DNA of 64,000 nt. Origin: Ilyobacter polytropus DSM 2926. Lineage in GTDB: Bacteria; Fusobacteriota; Fusobacteriia; Fusobacteriales; Fusobacteriaceae. The stretch lies in the NCBI RefSeq assembly GCF_000165505.1, contig NC_014632.1, positions 682,001 through 746,000 on the forward strand. Reading direction: 5' to 3'. Below are positions 41,286 to 49,810 of the stretch, one piece after another (within the stretch, counting starts at the first letter, position 1; each line of letters opens with the position of its first letter). The notes under the pieces are model-generated. The model searched no databases, was not told where the DNA came from, and saw nothing but the letters and a program-made list of their open reading frames with translations. Position numbers and translations under genes: made by a program.

Positions 41286-41462
41286 ATGTACTTTGTCCAG
41301 TATATATACGAAGTAGTCGGGGACTATAGTGTAACAAAGGAGCTAGGGACGGTAATTTTGGATAAACTTAGCAGTGATATAGATGGCATAATATATGAGG
41401 TGTCTCTAAAAACTGAGAGATCTGTAGTGGGGATTAAAGAAATACAGTTTATAGATAACTAG
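41286..41462 (+). CDS. Unknown 58-residue protein at the end of the formate dehydrogenase operon
   Basis: I do not recognise this small gene. It begins MYFVQYIYEVVGDYSVTKEL and ends GIKEIQFIDN, with an alternating pattern suggesting a small alpha/beta fold. GGGAGG lies 9 bases upstream of ATG 41286, the gap from fdhD is only 26 bases and the operon terminator follows its stop, so it is likely real and co-transcribed. It has no cysteine or histidine, so it is not a ferredoxin. A cofactor-chaperone or assembly role is guesswork. Confidence 0.68.
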   Translation: MYFVQYIYEVVGDYSVTKELGTVILDKLSSDIDGIIYEVSLKTERSVVGIKEIQFIDN

Positions 41463-41469
41463 AAATAAT

Positions 41470-41500
41470 GAAAGAGCAGGATTTTACTGCTCTTTTTTCT
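41470..41500 (+). terminator. Terminator of the formate dehydrogenase operon
   Basis: AAAGAGCAG-GATTTTA-CTGCTCTTTTTT. Confidence 0.92.
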
Positions 41501-41588
41501 ATATTTTTGAGTTTTTATTAATATGATTTAATAGTTTTGATAATTAATTTGAGTTGCTGCTTGAAAGAGATTTAGATAAATTACTGAC

Positions 41589-42001
41589 TTTATCCAAAAG
41601 CTGTGTTACTTTCTTTGCTTGCCCAAAGAAAGTAACCAAAGAAAAGGCACCCCAAAAAAATACCTAAAATCCCTTCTGAACTAACTTTCTATTGAAATAT
41701 AGTCGGTAAACCTCCTTATTTCAATGAAAGTGGATTTCACAAGATGATTTCTTAACGGTATTTTTTAAAGGGGAATTTAAAATCTTTAAATGATTTTTTT
41801 TAAATCTTTTGAAATTCTTTTGGCCATTGATAAAATAAGCGTTAAGAATGACTGAAAGAAATCTCTAGAAAAAATCAACTGTTTGAGCAAAGCGAGTTTT
41901 GATTTTTTCTTCGATTTCCGAAGGCATTTAGCTTATTTTTCACAGGCCTTGATTTTTGGTTACTTTTCATCAAGGAAAAGTAACAGAAGCTTTTGGATAA
42001 A
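41589..42001. repeat. Non-coding repeat element, copy A, with terminal inverted repeats
   Basis: The left end TTTATCCAAAAGCTGTGTTAC (spaced over 41589-41609) is an inverted copy of the right end (GTAACAGAAGCTTTTGGATAAA, 41980-42001). Inside are a second hairpin (GTTACTTTCTTTG facing CAAAGAAAGTAAC at 41606-41633) and a 180-base core (41818-42000) nearly identical to copy B at 47954-48136. No open reading frame of note; it looks like a MITE-like element, about 413 bases. The rest of the gene-free 41501-42305 stretch holds AT-rich DNA and the sppA promoter. Confidence 0.8.
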
Positions 42002-42243
42002 TTTAATACTTTAATTTGAAGTAAAAGGACAATTGAGGTTATTTAATAATAGTAGTTATAGTGTTTAAAAAATATTGGTTGTAAATATTGATAATTTGAA
42101 AAACTATTAATATAAATGGTTGTATAAGTTGAATAAGTGTAAAAGATAAAGGGGAAATATACTTAAATTTACAGGAATTTATAATATTGTGCAGAAAAAA
42201 GTATTTATGGCATCAAAATTTTACCTGAAGAAAGAGAATTTAA

Positions 42244-42272
42244 TTGCAAAGAGTATTGGAATAAAGTATAGT
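42244..42272 (+). promoter_or_regulatory. sppA promoter
   Basis: TTGCAA (42244-42249), a 17-base spacer, TATAGT (42267-42272), 33 bases before the start codon. Confidence 0.65.
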
Positions 42273-42305
42273 AAATGATAGACTAATATTTCTGGGAGGT
42301 AGAAT

Positions 42306-44042
42306 ATGATTGTGTTTAGATGGTTTAAAAACGCCCTTCTATTTATAATGAAAGAGATAGCCTCTTTTCTTATAAAGATAGTGATGGTTATGGTGATATT
42401 AATAATTTTACTAACGGTCTTTGTTCCAAAAACTCCGGTGGAAAAAGCTCCAATAAGGAAAAATACATATATTGAGTTAGATTTATCAAACCCTGTGGGA
42501 GAAAGGGGAAGCCTTTCTATATTTACAATAGAGGGTGAAAAAGTCAATTTTTATAACATGCTGAATTATCTTGATAAAGGGAAAAATGATCAAAGGATAG
42601 ATGGACTTATTTTAAAAGTTGATAGTGTGGCATTAAACAGAGCCCAGGTAGAGGAACTTGGAAGAAAAATCAAAGAGTACAGGGAAGTAGGTAAAAAAGT
42701 ATATGCATTTTCTAGAGGGTTTCAAAACAGAAATTATTCTCTAGCAGTGAATGCAGATGAGATAATTATGCCTCCTAGCAGGGGGGCAGGGTCAAATATA
42801 TCGGGATACTTTATGGAGCTTCCATATATGAAAAGGCTCAGTGATAAAATAGGAATAAAATATGATGTTATACATGTTGGGGATTATAAATCTTACGGTG
42901 AAAACTATGTGAGAGAAGAGATGTCACCTGAGTTCAGAGAGAATATCACCAGACTGTTAGACAGAATATATTATAATTTTGTCCAGGATGTATCTGTTTC
43001 TAGAAATATAGATGAAAGAACACTGAGTAGAAAAATACTTAATGGAGATTTCGTTTTGGCAGATGCTTTTAAAATGAAGGAGGAGAAACTTGTAGATTCT
43101 CTAATGTATTACCATGAATTTTTAAAAGAGAGAAAGATAGCAAATATAACAACTCTGGGAAAATATGCCAGAAGTGTAGTTGGACATCAGAGTTCAGGGA
43201 AAAAAATAGCGGTAATTTACGGTGATGGAGAAATATTATATTCAAACAGCGGAAGAGGAGCACAACAATCAATAACTCCAGATACAATTATATCTGAGCT
43301 AAATATGGCAGTTAGAGATAAAAATGTGGTGGGAATAGTTCTAAGAATTGATTCTCCAGGAGGGTCTGCTCTGGCATCTGAAGTTATAAATGCTAAAATA
43401 AGAAGTATAGAAAAACCTGTCTATGTGTCTATGGGTGGAACTTCAGCTTCAGGAGGGTATTATATATCGGCTTCAGGAGATAGAATTTTTGCAGAAAGGG
43501 ATACCATAACAGGATCTATAGGGGTAGTAAGCCTAGTACCTGATGTAAGTGAGCTGGCTGGAAAATTGGGAATCAAAATTGAGTCTGTACAAAAAGGAAA
43601 ATTATCCGGAATTTACTCTATAACTGACGGAATGACAAAGGGAGAAAGGGAAAGAATCTATGAATCTAGCTCTAAAATTTATTCTGAATTTAAAGAAAGA
43701 GTGAGTTCAGGAAGGAATATTCCAATGAGTCAGATGGAATCTCTGGCAGGAGGAAGAGTATGGCTAGGTGAGGAGGCTCTGGAAAAAGGTCTTGTAGATG
43801 GTATAGGGGGGCTCCAGGATACTATAAAGATTATGGCCAAGGACCTTCAGCTGTCTGAATACAATGTGGTAGAGATAAGAAGAGAAAATCCTTTTGAAAA
43901 ATTATTTATGAATTACAAATATTTAGAAAATTTTTATAATAAATTCAACAGTCTTCTCAATATGGAATTTAATAAAGAAAAAGATATGACAGAGAGTGAA
44001 CTTATTATTAAACCGGTGACTTATTTACCATATAGGATTTAA
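42306..44042 (+). CDS. sppA: Signal peptide peptidase SppA, 67K type
   Basis: A 578-residue inner-membrane protease that degrades cleaved signal peptides. One N-terminal membrane segment (about residues 17-42) and two ClpP-like domains. The expected catalytic pair is lysine 195 in GDYKSYGENY and serine 382 in TSASGGYYIS. SPGGSALASEVI and TITGSIGVVS are further family marks. GGGAGG precedes ATG 42306. Own promoter and terminator. Confidence 0.94.
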   Translation: MIVFRWFKNALLFIMKEIASFLIKIVMVMVILIILLTVFVPKTPVEKAPIRKNTYIELDLSNPVGERGSLSIFTIEGEKVNFYNMLNYLDKGKNDQRIDGLILKVDSVALNRAQVEELGRKIKEYREVGKKVYAFSRGFQNRNYSLAVNADEIIMPPSRGAGSNISGYFMELPYMKRLSDKIGIKYDVIHVGDYKSYGENYVREEMSPEFRENITRLLDRIYYNFVQDVSVSRNIDERTLSRKILNGDFVLADAFKMKEEKLVDSLMYYHEFLKERKIANITTLGKYARSVVGHQSSGKKIAVIYGDGEILYSNSGRGAQQSITPDTIISELNMAVRDKNVVGIVLRIDSPGGSALASEVINAKIRSIEKPVYVSMGGTSASGGYYISASGDRIFAERDTITGSIGVVSLVPDVSELAGKLGIKIESVQKGKLSGIYSITDGMTKGERERIYESSSKIYSEFKERVSSGRNIPMSQMESLAGGRVWLGEEALEKGLVDGIGGLQDTIKIMAKDLQLSEYNVVEIRRENPFEKLFMNYKYLENFYNKFNSLLNMEFNKEKDMTESELIIKPVTYLPYRI

Positions 44043-44072
44043 AAAATCAGGGATTTTTCCCTGATTTTTTAT
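44041..44072 (+). terminator. Terminator after sppA
   Basis: AAAAAATCAGGGA-TTTT-TCCCTGATTTTTT. Confidence 0.92.
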
Positions 44073-44291
44073 TGCTGATAAAATCGAATATTATATTTTA
44101 TTATTATTTTGTTTATTTTTCATAAAAATATAAATTTTCTTGATTAATAAGGTAAATTATGTTAAATTTATATAAATACAAATATACGTGTATTAAGTGT
44201 AGTTTTAAAAAGATTGTTAAATAAGATCTTTTGTTGATAGGTACAGATTAAAGGAAATACAATTATTGCGAAGAAAAAACAGGGGGAGAAT

Positions 44292-45467
44292 ATGAAGTAT
44301 AACTTTGACAGAGGTTTTAACCATGAGATAAAGGATTCTCTTAAGTGGAATACTGTAAAAAAAATATCAGATAAACAGGATATCGTTCCTATGTGGATAG
44401 CAGATATGGATTTTGAAACTGTACCTGAAGTTAAAAAGGCTATTATTGAGAGGGCAACCCAGGGAATATACGGTTATAGTGAGATGAAGGATGAGTACTT
44501 TGAGTCACTGTCAGAGTGGACAAAAAAAAGATACAACTGGGAAATTAAAAAAGAGTGGTTATGCTTTAGTCCCGGAGTGGTAACAGGGATCAATCTTGCG
44601 ATACGTGCACTGACTCATCCTGGAGACAGGGTACTTATACAAACCCCAGTTTACAGTCCTTTCTTTGGAGCCGTGACAAAAAGCGGATGTGAGCTTGTGA
44701 GTAGTTCTCTTAAATTAGTTAATGGAAAATATAAGATGGACTTTGATGATCTTGAAGAAAAGCTTACGGATGAAAGAACAAAAATAATGGTTCTGTGCAA
44801 TCCACATAATCCAGTTGGAAGGGCATGGACAAGAGATGAATTGATAAAACTGGGAGAAATTTGCATTAAAAATAATATAATAGTGATATCAGATGAAATT
44901 CATTCTGATCTTGTGTATAAAGGATACAAATATACACCTTTTGCAAGTATATCAAAGGAATTTGAGCAAAATTCCATAATTTGTACTGCACCAAGTAAAA
45001 CTTTCAACTTAGCCGGTCTTCAGAGCTCTAACATAATAATACCAAATGAAAATTTCCGAAGGGAGTACAAAATTGCTCTTGAAAATATAGAGGTTTCAAG
45101 ATTGAATGTATTTGGGATGGTTGCCTGTGAAACTGCGTATAAATATGGAGAATCATGGTTAGAGGAACTTTTGGATTATCTAGAAGAAAATAAGGAACTT
45201 GTAAAAAAACGAATAGAAAACAGGATTCCAAAACTCAAACTCATAGAACCTGAAGCTACCTATTTGTTATGGATAGACTGCAGCGGCTTAGGATTAAATG
45301 ACGAAGAACTTAAAAAATTTATGATAGAAAAAGCCGGAATTTTACTTAATGATGGTAGCAGCTTCGGAGAAGAAGGGAAAGGATTTCAAAGAATGAATAT
45401 AGCCTGTACTAAAAATACTCTTGAAGAAGCTTTGAATAGACTGGAAAAAGCTGTAAACAGTATATAA
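44292..45467 (+). CDS. patB: PatB/MalY-type PLP aminotransferase, likely cystathionine beta-lyase
   Basis: A 391-residue fold-type I PLP enzyme. The start pattern FDRGFNHEIKDSLKW and PMWIADMDFET is characteristic of the MalY/PatB C-S lyases, which split cystathionine or cysteine to give pyruvate, ammonia and homocysteine or H2S. The PLP lysine is residue 236 in APSKTFNLAGLQ; NPHNPVGRAW and SDEIHSDL are the expected cofactor motifs. GGGGGAG precedes ATG 44292. First of three sulfur amino acid genes. Confidence 0.9.
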   Translation: MKYNFDRGFNHEIKDSLKWNTVKKISDKQDIVPMWIADMDFETVPEVKKAIIERATQGIYGYSEMKDEYFESLSEWTKKRYNWEIKKEWLCFSPGVVTGINLAIRALTHPGDRVLIQTPVYSPFFGAVTKSGCELVSSSLKLVNGKYKMDFDDLEEKLTDERTKIMVLCNPHNPVGRAWTRDELIKLGEICIKNNIIVISDEIHSDLVYKGYKYTPFASISKEFEQNSIICTAPSKTFNLAGLQSSNIIIPNENFRREYKIALENIEVSRLNVFGMVACETAYKYGESWLEELLDYLEENKELVKKRIENRIPKLKLIEPEATYLLWIDCSGLGLNDEELKKFMIEKAGILLNDGSSFGEEGKGFQRMNIACTKNTLEEALNRLEKAVNSI

Positions 45468-45487
45468 ACTAGGGGGAGTTGATACAG

Positions 45488-46642
45488 GTGGAAAAAGATA
45501 AATTTATAGATACAAAAGTTGTGCATGGATATAAGGGGTATGACGAACATACGGGAGCCATTAGCTATCCTATTTATCAGACGGCTACCTTTAGACATCC
45601 TGCCCTAAACGAGACAACAGGTTATGATTATTCTAGACTCCAAAATCCAACAAGGGAGGAACTTGAGAACACAGTGGCAGGTATAGAGGGAGCTAAAGCT
45701 GGATTTGCATTTTCAACAGGATTGGCGGCAATTTCTGCAGTTCTTAATATATTTTCTCCTGGAGATCATATAATCGTATCAGATGATCTATACGGAGGGA
45801 CCTATAGACTTTTTGAAGAGGTGTATAATAAGTATGGCATAAGTCACAGCTTCGTAGATACAACAGATACCAAATTGGTATCAGAAGCTATAAAAGAAAA
45901 CACAAAGGCTATATTTATAGAGACTCCTTCTAACCCTATGATGAAGGTCACAGATTTAGCGGAAATTATAAAGTTAGCTAAGTCTAATAAGGCATTAACT
46001 ATTGTGGATAATACATTTTTGAGTCCTTATTTTCAGAATCCTATTTTACTTGGGGCAGATATAGTTGTACACAGTGGAACCAAATTTTTGGGAGGACATA
46101 ATGATACCTTGGCAGGACTTGTTGTATTAAATGACGAGGAAATAATTGAAAAAATTAGATTTTTGCAGAACTCCGTAGGTGGAGTTTTATCTCCCTTTGA
46201 CAGCTGGCTTATTCTGAGGGGTATAAAAACCCTGGCTATCAGAATGGAAAAACAGCAAGAAAGTGCCATGAAAATAGCCAATTGGTTAAAGCAACAAAAA
46301 GACAGAATAGATGAAGTTTATTATGTGGGACTTCCAGAGCATAAAGGCCACGAAATATCTTTAAAACAGGCTAGGGGATTTGGTGCTATGATCTCTTTTA
46401 CAGTAAAAAATGTCCAGGCAGTGGAAGAGATTTTGAAAAATGTAAAAATAATAACATTTGCAGAAAGTTTAGGGGGAGTAGAGAGTCTGATAACCTATCC
46501 ACAGACCCAGACCCACGCCTCTATACCTCAGGAGATAAGAGACAGAATAGGGGTAACAGATAAACTCCTCAGACTATCGGTAGGAATAGAGAATGCAGAA
46601 GATCTTATCAATGACCTAGATCAGGCTCTGAAGAATATATAG
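45488..46642 (+). CDS. Trans-sulfuration PLP enzyme (cystathionine gamma-synthase/beta-lyase/gamma-lyase family)
   Basis: A 384-residue Cys/Met metabolism PLP enzyme. PLP lysine 199 in VVHSGTKFLGGHND; also YSRLQNPTREELENTVAGIEGA and ESLGGVESLITYPQTQTHAS. The MetB, MetC and MGL members are hard to tell apart by eye. With PatB and CysK the operon could move sulfur between cysteine and homocysteine or release H2S. I start at GTG 45488, 10 bases after GGGGGAG; TTG 45479 touches that site. Confidence 0.88.
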   Translation: MEKDKFIDTKVVHGYKGYDEHTGAISYPIYQTATFRHPALNETTGYDYSRLQNPTREELENTVAGIEGAKAGFAFSTGLAAISAVLNIFSPGDHIIVSDDLYGGTYRLFEEVYNKYGISHSFVDTTDTKLVSEAIKENTKAIFIETPSNPMMKVTDLAEIIKLAKSNKALTIVDNTFLSPYFQNPILLGADIVVHSGTKFLGGHNDTLAGLVVLNDEEIIEKIRFLQNSVGGVLSPFDSWLILRGIKTLAIRMEKQQESAMKIANWLKQQKDRIDEVYYVGLPEHKGHEISLKQARGFGAMISFTVKNVQAVEEILKNVKIITFAESLGGVESLITYPQTQTHASIPQEIRDRIGVTDKLLRLSVGIENAEDLINDLDQALKNI

Positions 46643-46705
46643 AAAATTCTTTTGGATTAAAAAATTATTGTTTTTTTAATAATAAACACAAAGGAGTGGT
46701 GAAAA

Positions 46706-47635
46706 ATGATAGCTAAGAGTTTAGTAGATTTAATAGGAAATACTCCATTACTGGAACTTTCAAATTATAATAAAGCCAACGAATTAAAGGCTAAGGTAAT
46801 CGCCAAATTAGAATATTTTAATCCTTTAGGAAGTGTAAAAGACAGAATCGGCTATGCGATGATAAAGGATGCTGAAGATAGAGGAATTATAAATAAAGAT
46901 AGCGTAATAGTAGAATCAACAAGTGGAAACACAGGTATAGCTCTTTCTTTTGTAGCTGCGGCTAAGGGATACAGGCTTATCTTGACCATGCCAGATACCA
47001 TGAGTGTGGAAAGACGTAACCTGCTGAAAGCTCTAGGATCTGAGCTTGTTTTGACACCTGGGTCAGAGGGAATGAAAGGAGCCATAAACAAGGCTAAAGA
47101 ACTTGCAGATACTATTCCTAATGCTATTATTCTTCAGCAGTTTGAAAATCCAGCCAACCCCGATATCCATAGAAAGACAACAGCAGAGGAGATATGGAGA
47201 GATACTGAGGGAAAAGTAGATATCTTCATAGCTGGAGTTGGGACTGGAGGAACTATAACAGGAGTAGGAGAAACTCTCAAGGAAAAAAATCCAGATATAA
47301 AGATAATAGCTGTAGAGCCAGAGGACTCTCCGGTGCTTTCGGGAGGGAAGCCAGGGCCTCATAAGATACAGGGTATAGGGGCTGGATTTGTGCCAACTGT
47401 GCTGAAAGAATCTATAATAGACGAGGTATTTAAAGTCAAAAATGAAAGTGCCTTTGAAACTTCAAGAAAACTTGCTAAGTCAGAAGGGCTTCTGGTTGGA
47501 ATATCCTCTGGGGCAGCACTTTTTGCAGCCACTGAAATAGGCAAGAGACCTGAAAATTCTGGTAAAAATATAGTTGTTCTCCTTCCAGATACTGGGGAGA
47601 GGTATCTTTCTACATCTTTGTTTAAAGATGAATAA
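46706..47635 (+). CDS. cysK: Cysteine synthase A
   Basis: O-acetylserine sulfhydrylase makes cysteine from O-acetylserine and sulfide. The 309 residues have PLP lysine 45 in [12 protein letters not shown], the [10 protein letters not shown] loop, [13 protein letters not shown] and [16 protein letters not shown] precedes ATG 46706. It follows the trans-sulfuration gene by 63 bases. The coding end lies immediately beside repeat copy B. Confidence 0.95.
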   Translation: MIAKSLVDLIGNTPLLELSNYNKANELKAKVIAKLEYFNPLGSVKDRIGYAMIKDAEDRGIINKDSVIVESTSGNTGIALSFVAAAKGYRLILTMPDTMSVERRNLLKALGSELVLTPGSEGMKGAINKAKELADTIPNAIILQQFENPANPDIHRKTTAEEIWRDTEGKVDIFIAGVGTGGTITGVGETLKEKNPDIKIIAVEPEDSPVLSGGKPGPHKIQGIGAGFVPTVLKESIIDEVFKVKNESAFETSRKLAKSEGLLVGISSGAALFAATEIGKRPENSGKNIVVLLPDTGERYLSTSLFKDE

Positions 47636-47640
47636 ATTAG

Positions 47641-48136
47641 TGACTTTATTTGAACCTGTTACTTTTCTCTTGAAAGAAAAGCACCCCAAGAGTGTTTCCT
47701 CCCTTCGGTCAGGGCATAACCAAAAGTTCAAGAATTTTCAAATGTCTAGGAAGTATATATTTCTTTTATCGCCTTTGTACGCTACAGTCCTCGGTTCCCT
47801 GCGGAACTTATTCTGTAGGACGGCTGAGTGCAGGTTCTTTCCTGTATAAGCCCTGCGACTTGAAATTCAAAAAATATAAAATCGTATGATCTATCTATAA
47901 GAAATAAGCGCAAAGGTTTACCAAGGTTTATTCACACAAAAGTTTTTTTTAAGTTTTTGGCCATTGATAAAATAAGCGTTAAGAATGACTGAGAGAAATC
48001 TTTAGAAAAAATCAACTGTCTGAGCGAAGCGAGTTTTGATTTTTACTTAGATTTCCGAAGGCATTTAGCTTATTTTTCACAGGCCTTGATTTTTGGTTAC
48101 TTTTCATCAAGGAAAAGTAACGGAACTTTGGATAAA
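47641..48136. repeat. Non-coding repeat element, copy B
   Basis: Second copy of the element at 41589-42001. The core from TTTTGGCCATTGATAAAATA (47954) to GGATAAA (48136) differs from copy A at only a few positions. The left part is divergent but keeps GACTTTAT and GTTACTTTTC. The ends are weaker inverted repeats than in copy A. Short open frames inside it (for example 47574-47849) have no ribosome site and are not genes. Confidence 0.78.
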
Positions 48137-48166
48137 TTCAATAATCTATTTAAAATTAAAATATTA

Positions 48167-48204
48167 AAAATGAGGGTGGCCCAAGGGGGTCACCCTCATT
48201 TTAT
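48167..48204. terminator. Terminator downstream of repeat copy B
   Basis: AAAATGAGGGTG and CCC pair with GGG and TCACCCTCATTTT around an AAG loop. Symmetrical; it separates cysK from the Crp/Fnr gene. Confidence 0.85.
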
Positions 48205-48206
48205 CA

Positions 48207-48235
48207 TTGATAAATAAATCATTAGGAAATATAAT
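48207..48235 (+). promoter_or_regulatory. Promoter of the Crp/Fnr regulator
   Basis: TTGATA (48207-48212), a 17-base spacer and TATAAT (48230-48235), 29 bases before the start. Confidence 0.78.
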
Positions 48236-48263
48236 ATTAAAAAAACAGATTTAAGGAGGTAAA

Positions 48264-48893
48264 ATGCAAGAAAATAAGGTCAACAATGAATTTAAATTTT
48301 CTGATACTGATATAGAAGAAAAGATAGAGCTTGAACCCTTTGAAACTATATACCACTACGATCTGAGATTCTCCTTTGGACTCATGACCAAGGGGAAGCT
48401 TCTTTTGGTCTATGAAAATGAAAAGGGAAGAAGGGTGCCTTTGAAGACTCTCACAAAAAAGGAAACTATTCTAGGTGGATATGCCTATCTTTTGGAGGGG
48501 AAGGCCATTGACAATCTATATTATATCGCTATAGAAAAAACTGAAATCCTTAAAGTTTCACCTGAAAGAAGCAGGGAACTTCTTTTAGACAGAGATTTTC
48601 TTTTTAGGTGTTTAAAAAACGCCAAGATGGATTCCTTATCGTTGATAGAAGAACTGGTATATCGTCTAGATAAAAATATTGAAAAATTTCTTGCTTATGT
48701 CCTCCTTAACTATTCTGAAAATGGAAAGATGAGAATAAAAAATTTTTCACTATTTTCTGAGTTTATAAAGTGTAGTAGAAGCAACTTTTATTTGGCTTTA
48801 GGAAAGTTAGTTGACAGGGGAATCGTAGAAAGGGATGGTAGAGTTATCACCATAGTGGATTGGGAAGAATTAAAAAAATTTGCTGAAATATAA
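48264..48893 (+). CDS. Crp/Fnr family transcriptional regulator
   Basis: A 209-residue regulator: an N-terminal cyclic-nucleotide-binding-like beta barrel (about residues 20-115), a long dimer helix, and a C-terminal winged helix with SLFSEFIKCSRSNFYLALGKLVDRGIVER as recognition region. No Fnr-type cysteine cluster is visible, so it is not an oxygen-sensing Fnr. It resembles YeiL-like members. It faces the minus-strand operon with the reductive-dehalogenase-like gene. In Desulfitobacterium, CprK of the same family controls dehalogenase genes in response to halogenated phenols, so a similar role is possible. Confidence 0.85.
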   Translation: MQENKVNNEFKFSDTDIEEKIELEPFETIYHYDLRFSFGLMTKGKLLLVYENEKGRRVPLKTLTKKETILGGYAYLLEGKAIDNLYYIAIEKTEILKVSPERSRELLLDRDFLFRCLKNAKMDSLSLIEELVYRLDKNIEKFLAYVLLNYSENGKMRIKNFSLFSEFIKCSRSNFYLALGKLVDRGIVERDGRVITIVDWEELKKFAEI

Positions 48894-48916
48894 AAAGAGC
48901 TCCATTATGGAACTCT
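48892..48916 (-). terminator. Terminator of the minus-strand operon
   Basis: On the minus strand AGAGTTCCA-TAA-TGGAGCTCT is followed by T5. It lies 3 bases beyond the stop of the pseudogene. Confidence 0.75.
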
Positions 48917-48918
48917 AG

Positions 48919-49200
48919 TTAATAGTTAGGACTCTGAATTATATAATCTTTTTGAGAAACCAAAAAGTCCTTTATAAAAAAGATTAAAGCCCCTGCAAAA
49001 AATATAAAAAGGATAACCAACTAAAGAATAACTTCATAGTATCCTACCATTGAAAGCTTTGACACCCCTAAAAAATTACCACTGTTTGCATGTGCCATAG
49101 CAGCAGCAGAAGTGTGGAAGGTGAGTGAGACCCCTGTAACTCCAAGAGCCAGACCACAGTAACTTATGTCTGTTTTTTTTTAATCCAAGGGATACCTCCC
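48919..49200 (-). pseudogene. Decayed integral membrane protein gene
   Basis: On the minus strand an open frame of about 84 codons, broken by an in-frame TAG at 49021-49023, reads as two membrane-like pieces: DISYCGLALGVTGVSLTFHT with SAAAMAHANSGNFLG, and, after the TAG, LVILFIFFAGALIFF and IKDFLVSQKDY. At its 5' side an A9 tract (49173-49181) shifts the frame; a GGGAGG site lies at about 49195. The stop is right at the operon terminator. It looks like the remains of the last gene of the operon. I cannot name the family. Confidence 0.55.
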
Positions 49201-49212
49201 AAAAATTTGCTT

Positions 49213-49773
49213 TTATTTTATAAAATTAAAATAATCGTTTTTTCTTTCAGGATAATTAAATACCTTTGCATTGGGATAACCAACTGCTATTGCGTGATGC
49301 AGAGTGTGACCTTCTAGAATTTCCAGATATTTTATAAATTCTTCTTTTTCAGGACCTCTGAATATCCCAAATATAAATGCACTCCAGCAGGTACCAAGCC
49401 CCATAGACTCAGCTTGAAGTAAGATGTTTTCAGTGGCTGCTGATATATCCTCTAGCGGAGTAATGGCATCATTCTTATGAGAAACAATTATTACGGTGGG
49501 AGCCTTATGAAAAATATTAAAATCAGGATTATTTGCCATTTTACGCATTTTTTCTTTTTCTGCGTCTTTTGCTGTATATTTCGATCTGTCACTCATCTTT
49601 TTAATGAGTTCTTTATTCTGAACCACAGTGAATTGCCAAGGTTGCTTATTATGGCCGCTTGGAGCCCAAGCACCTGCTTCTAATAAGGCCATAATTTCAT
49701 CTTTTTTGACTTGTTCCTCTTTGTATGACCTTGTGCTTCTTCTGTTTTTTATTACTTCTAGTATTTTATTCAC
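49213..49773 (-). CDS. Nitroreductase family protein (FMN-dependent)
   Basis: A 186-residue nitroreductase-fold flavoprotein. RRSTRSYKEEQ and APSGHNKQPWQF are the FMN-binding segments; ISAATENILLQAESMGLGTCW is the central helix. It is the fourth gene of the minus-strand operon, 37 bases after the flavoprotein gene. A role beside a reductive-dehalogenase-like enzyme could be reduction of a nitro-, azo- or halo-aromatic; this is inference. Start ATG 49773 with GGGGGAA upstream. Confidence 0.9.
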   Translation of the reverse strand: MNKILEVIKNRRSTRSYKEEQVKKDEIMALLEAGAWAPSGHNKQPWQFTVVQNKELIKKMSDRSKYTAKDAEKEKMRKMANNPDFNIFHKAPTVIIVSHKNDAITPLEDISAATENILLQAESMGLGTCWSAFIFGIFRGPEKEEFIKYLEILEGHTLHHAIAVGYPNAKVFNYPERKNDYFNFIK

Positions 49774-49810
49774 AGTAATTCCCCCATTTCATAAATATAC
49801 TTATTAAGCC

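Noticed and set aside
41501-42243. Transposase or CRISPR in the repeat region
   Set aside because: No open frame resembling a transposase and no regularly spaced repeats; only the inverted-repeat element.
47574-47889. Two overlapping plus-strand open frames of 91 and 65 codons
   Set aside because: They run from the cysK 3' end into repeat copy B, have no ribosome site and read as random, cysteine- and serine-rich peptides.
48919-49200. Reading the in-frame TAG as pyrrolysine
   Set aside because: A second lesion (frameshift at the A9 tract) and missing start codon make decay much more likely, and no pyrrolysine genes are seen.
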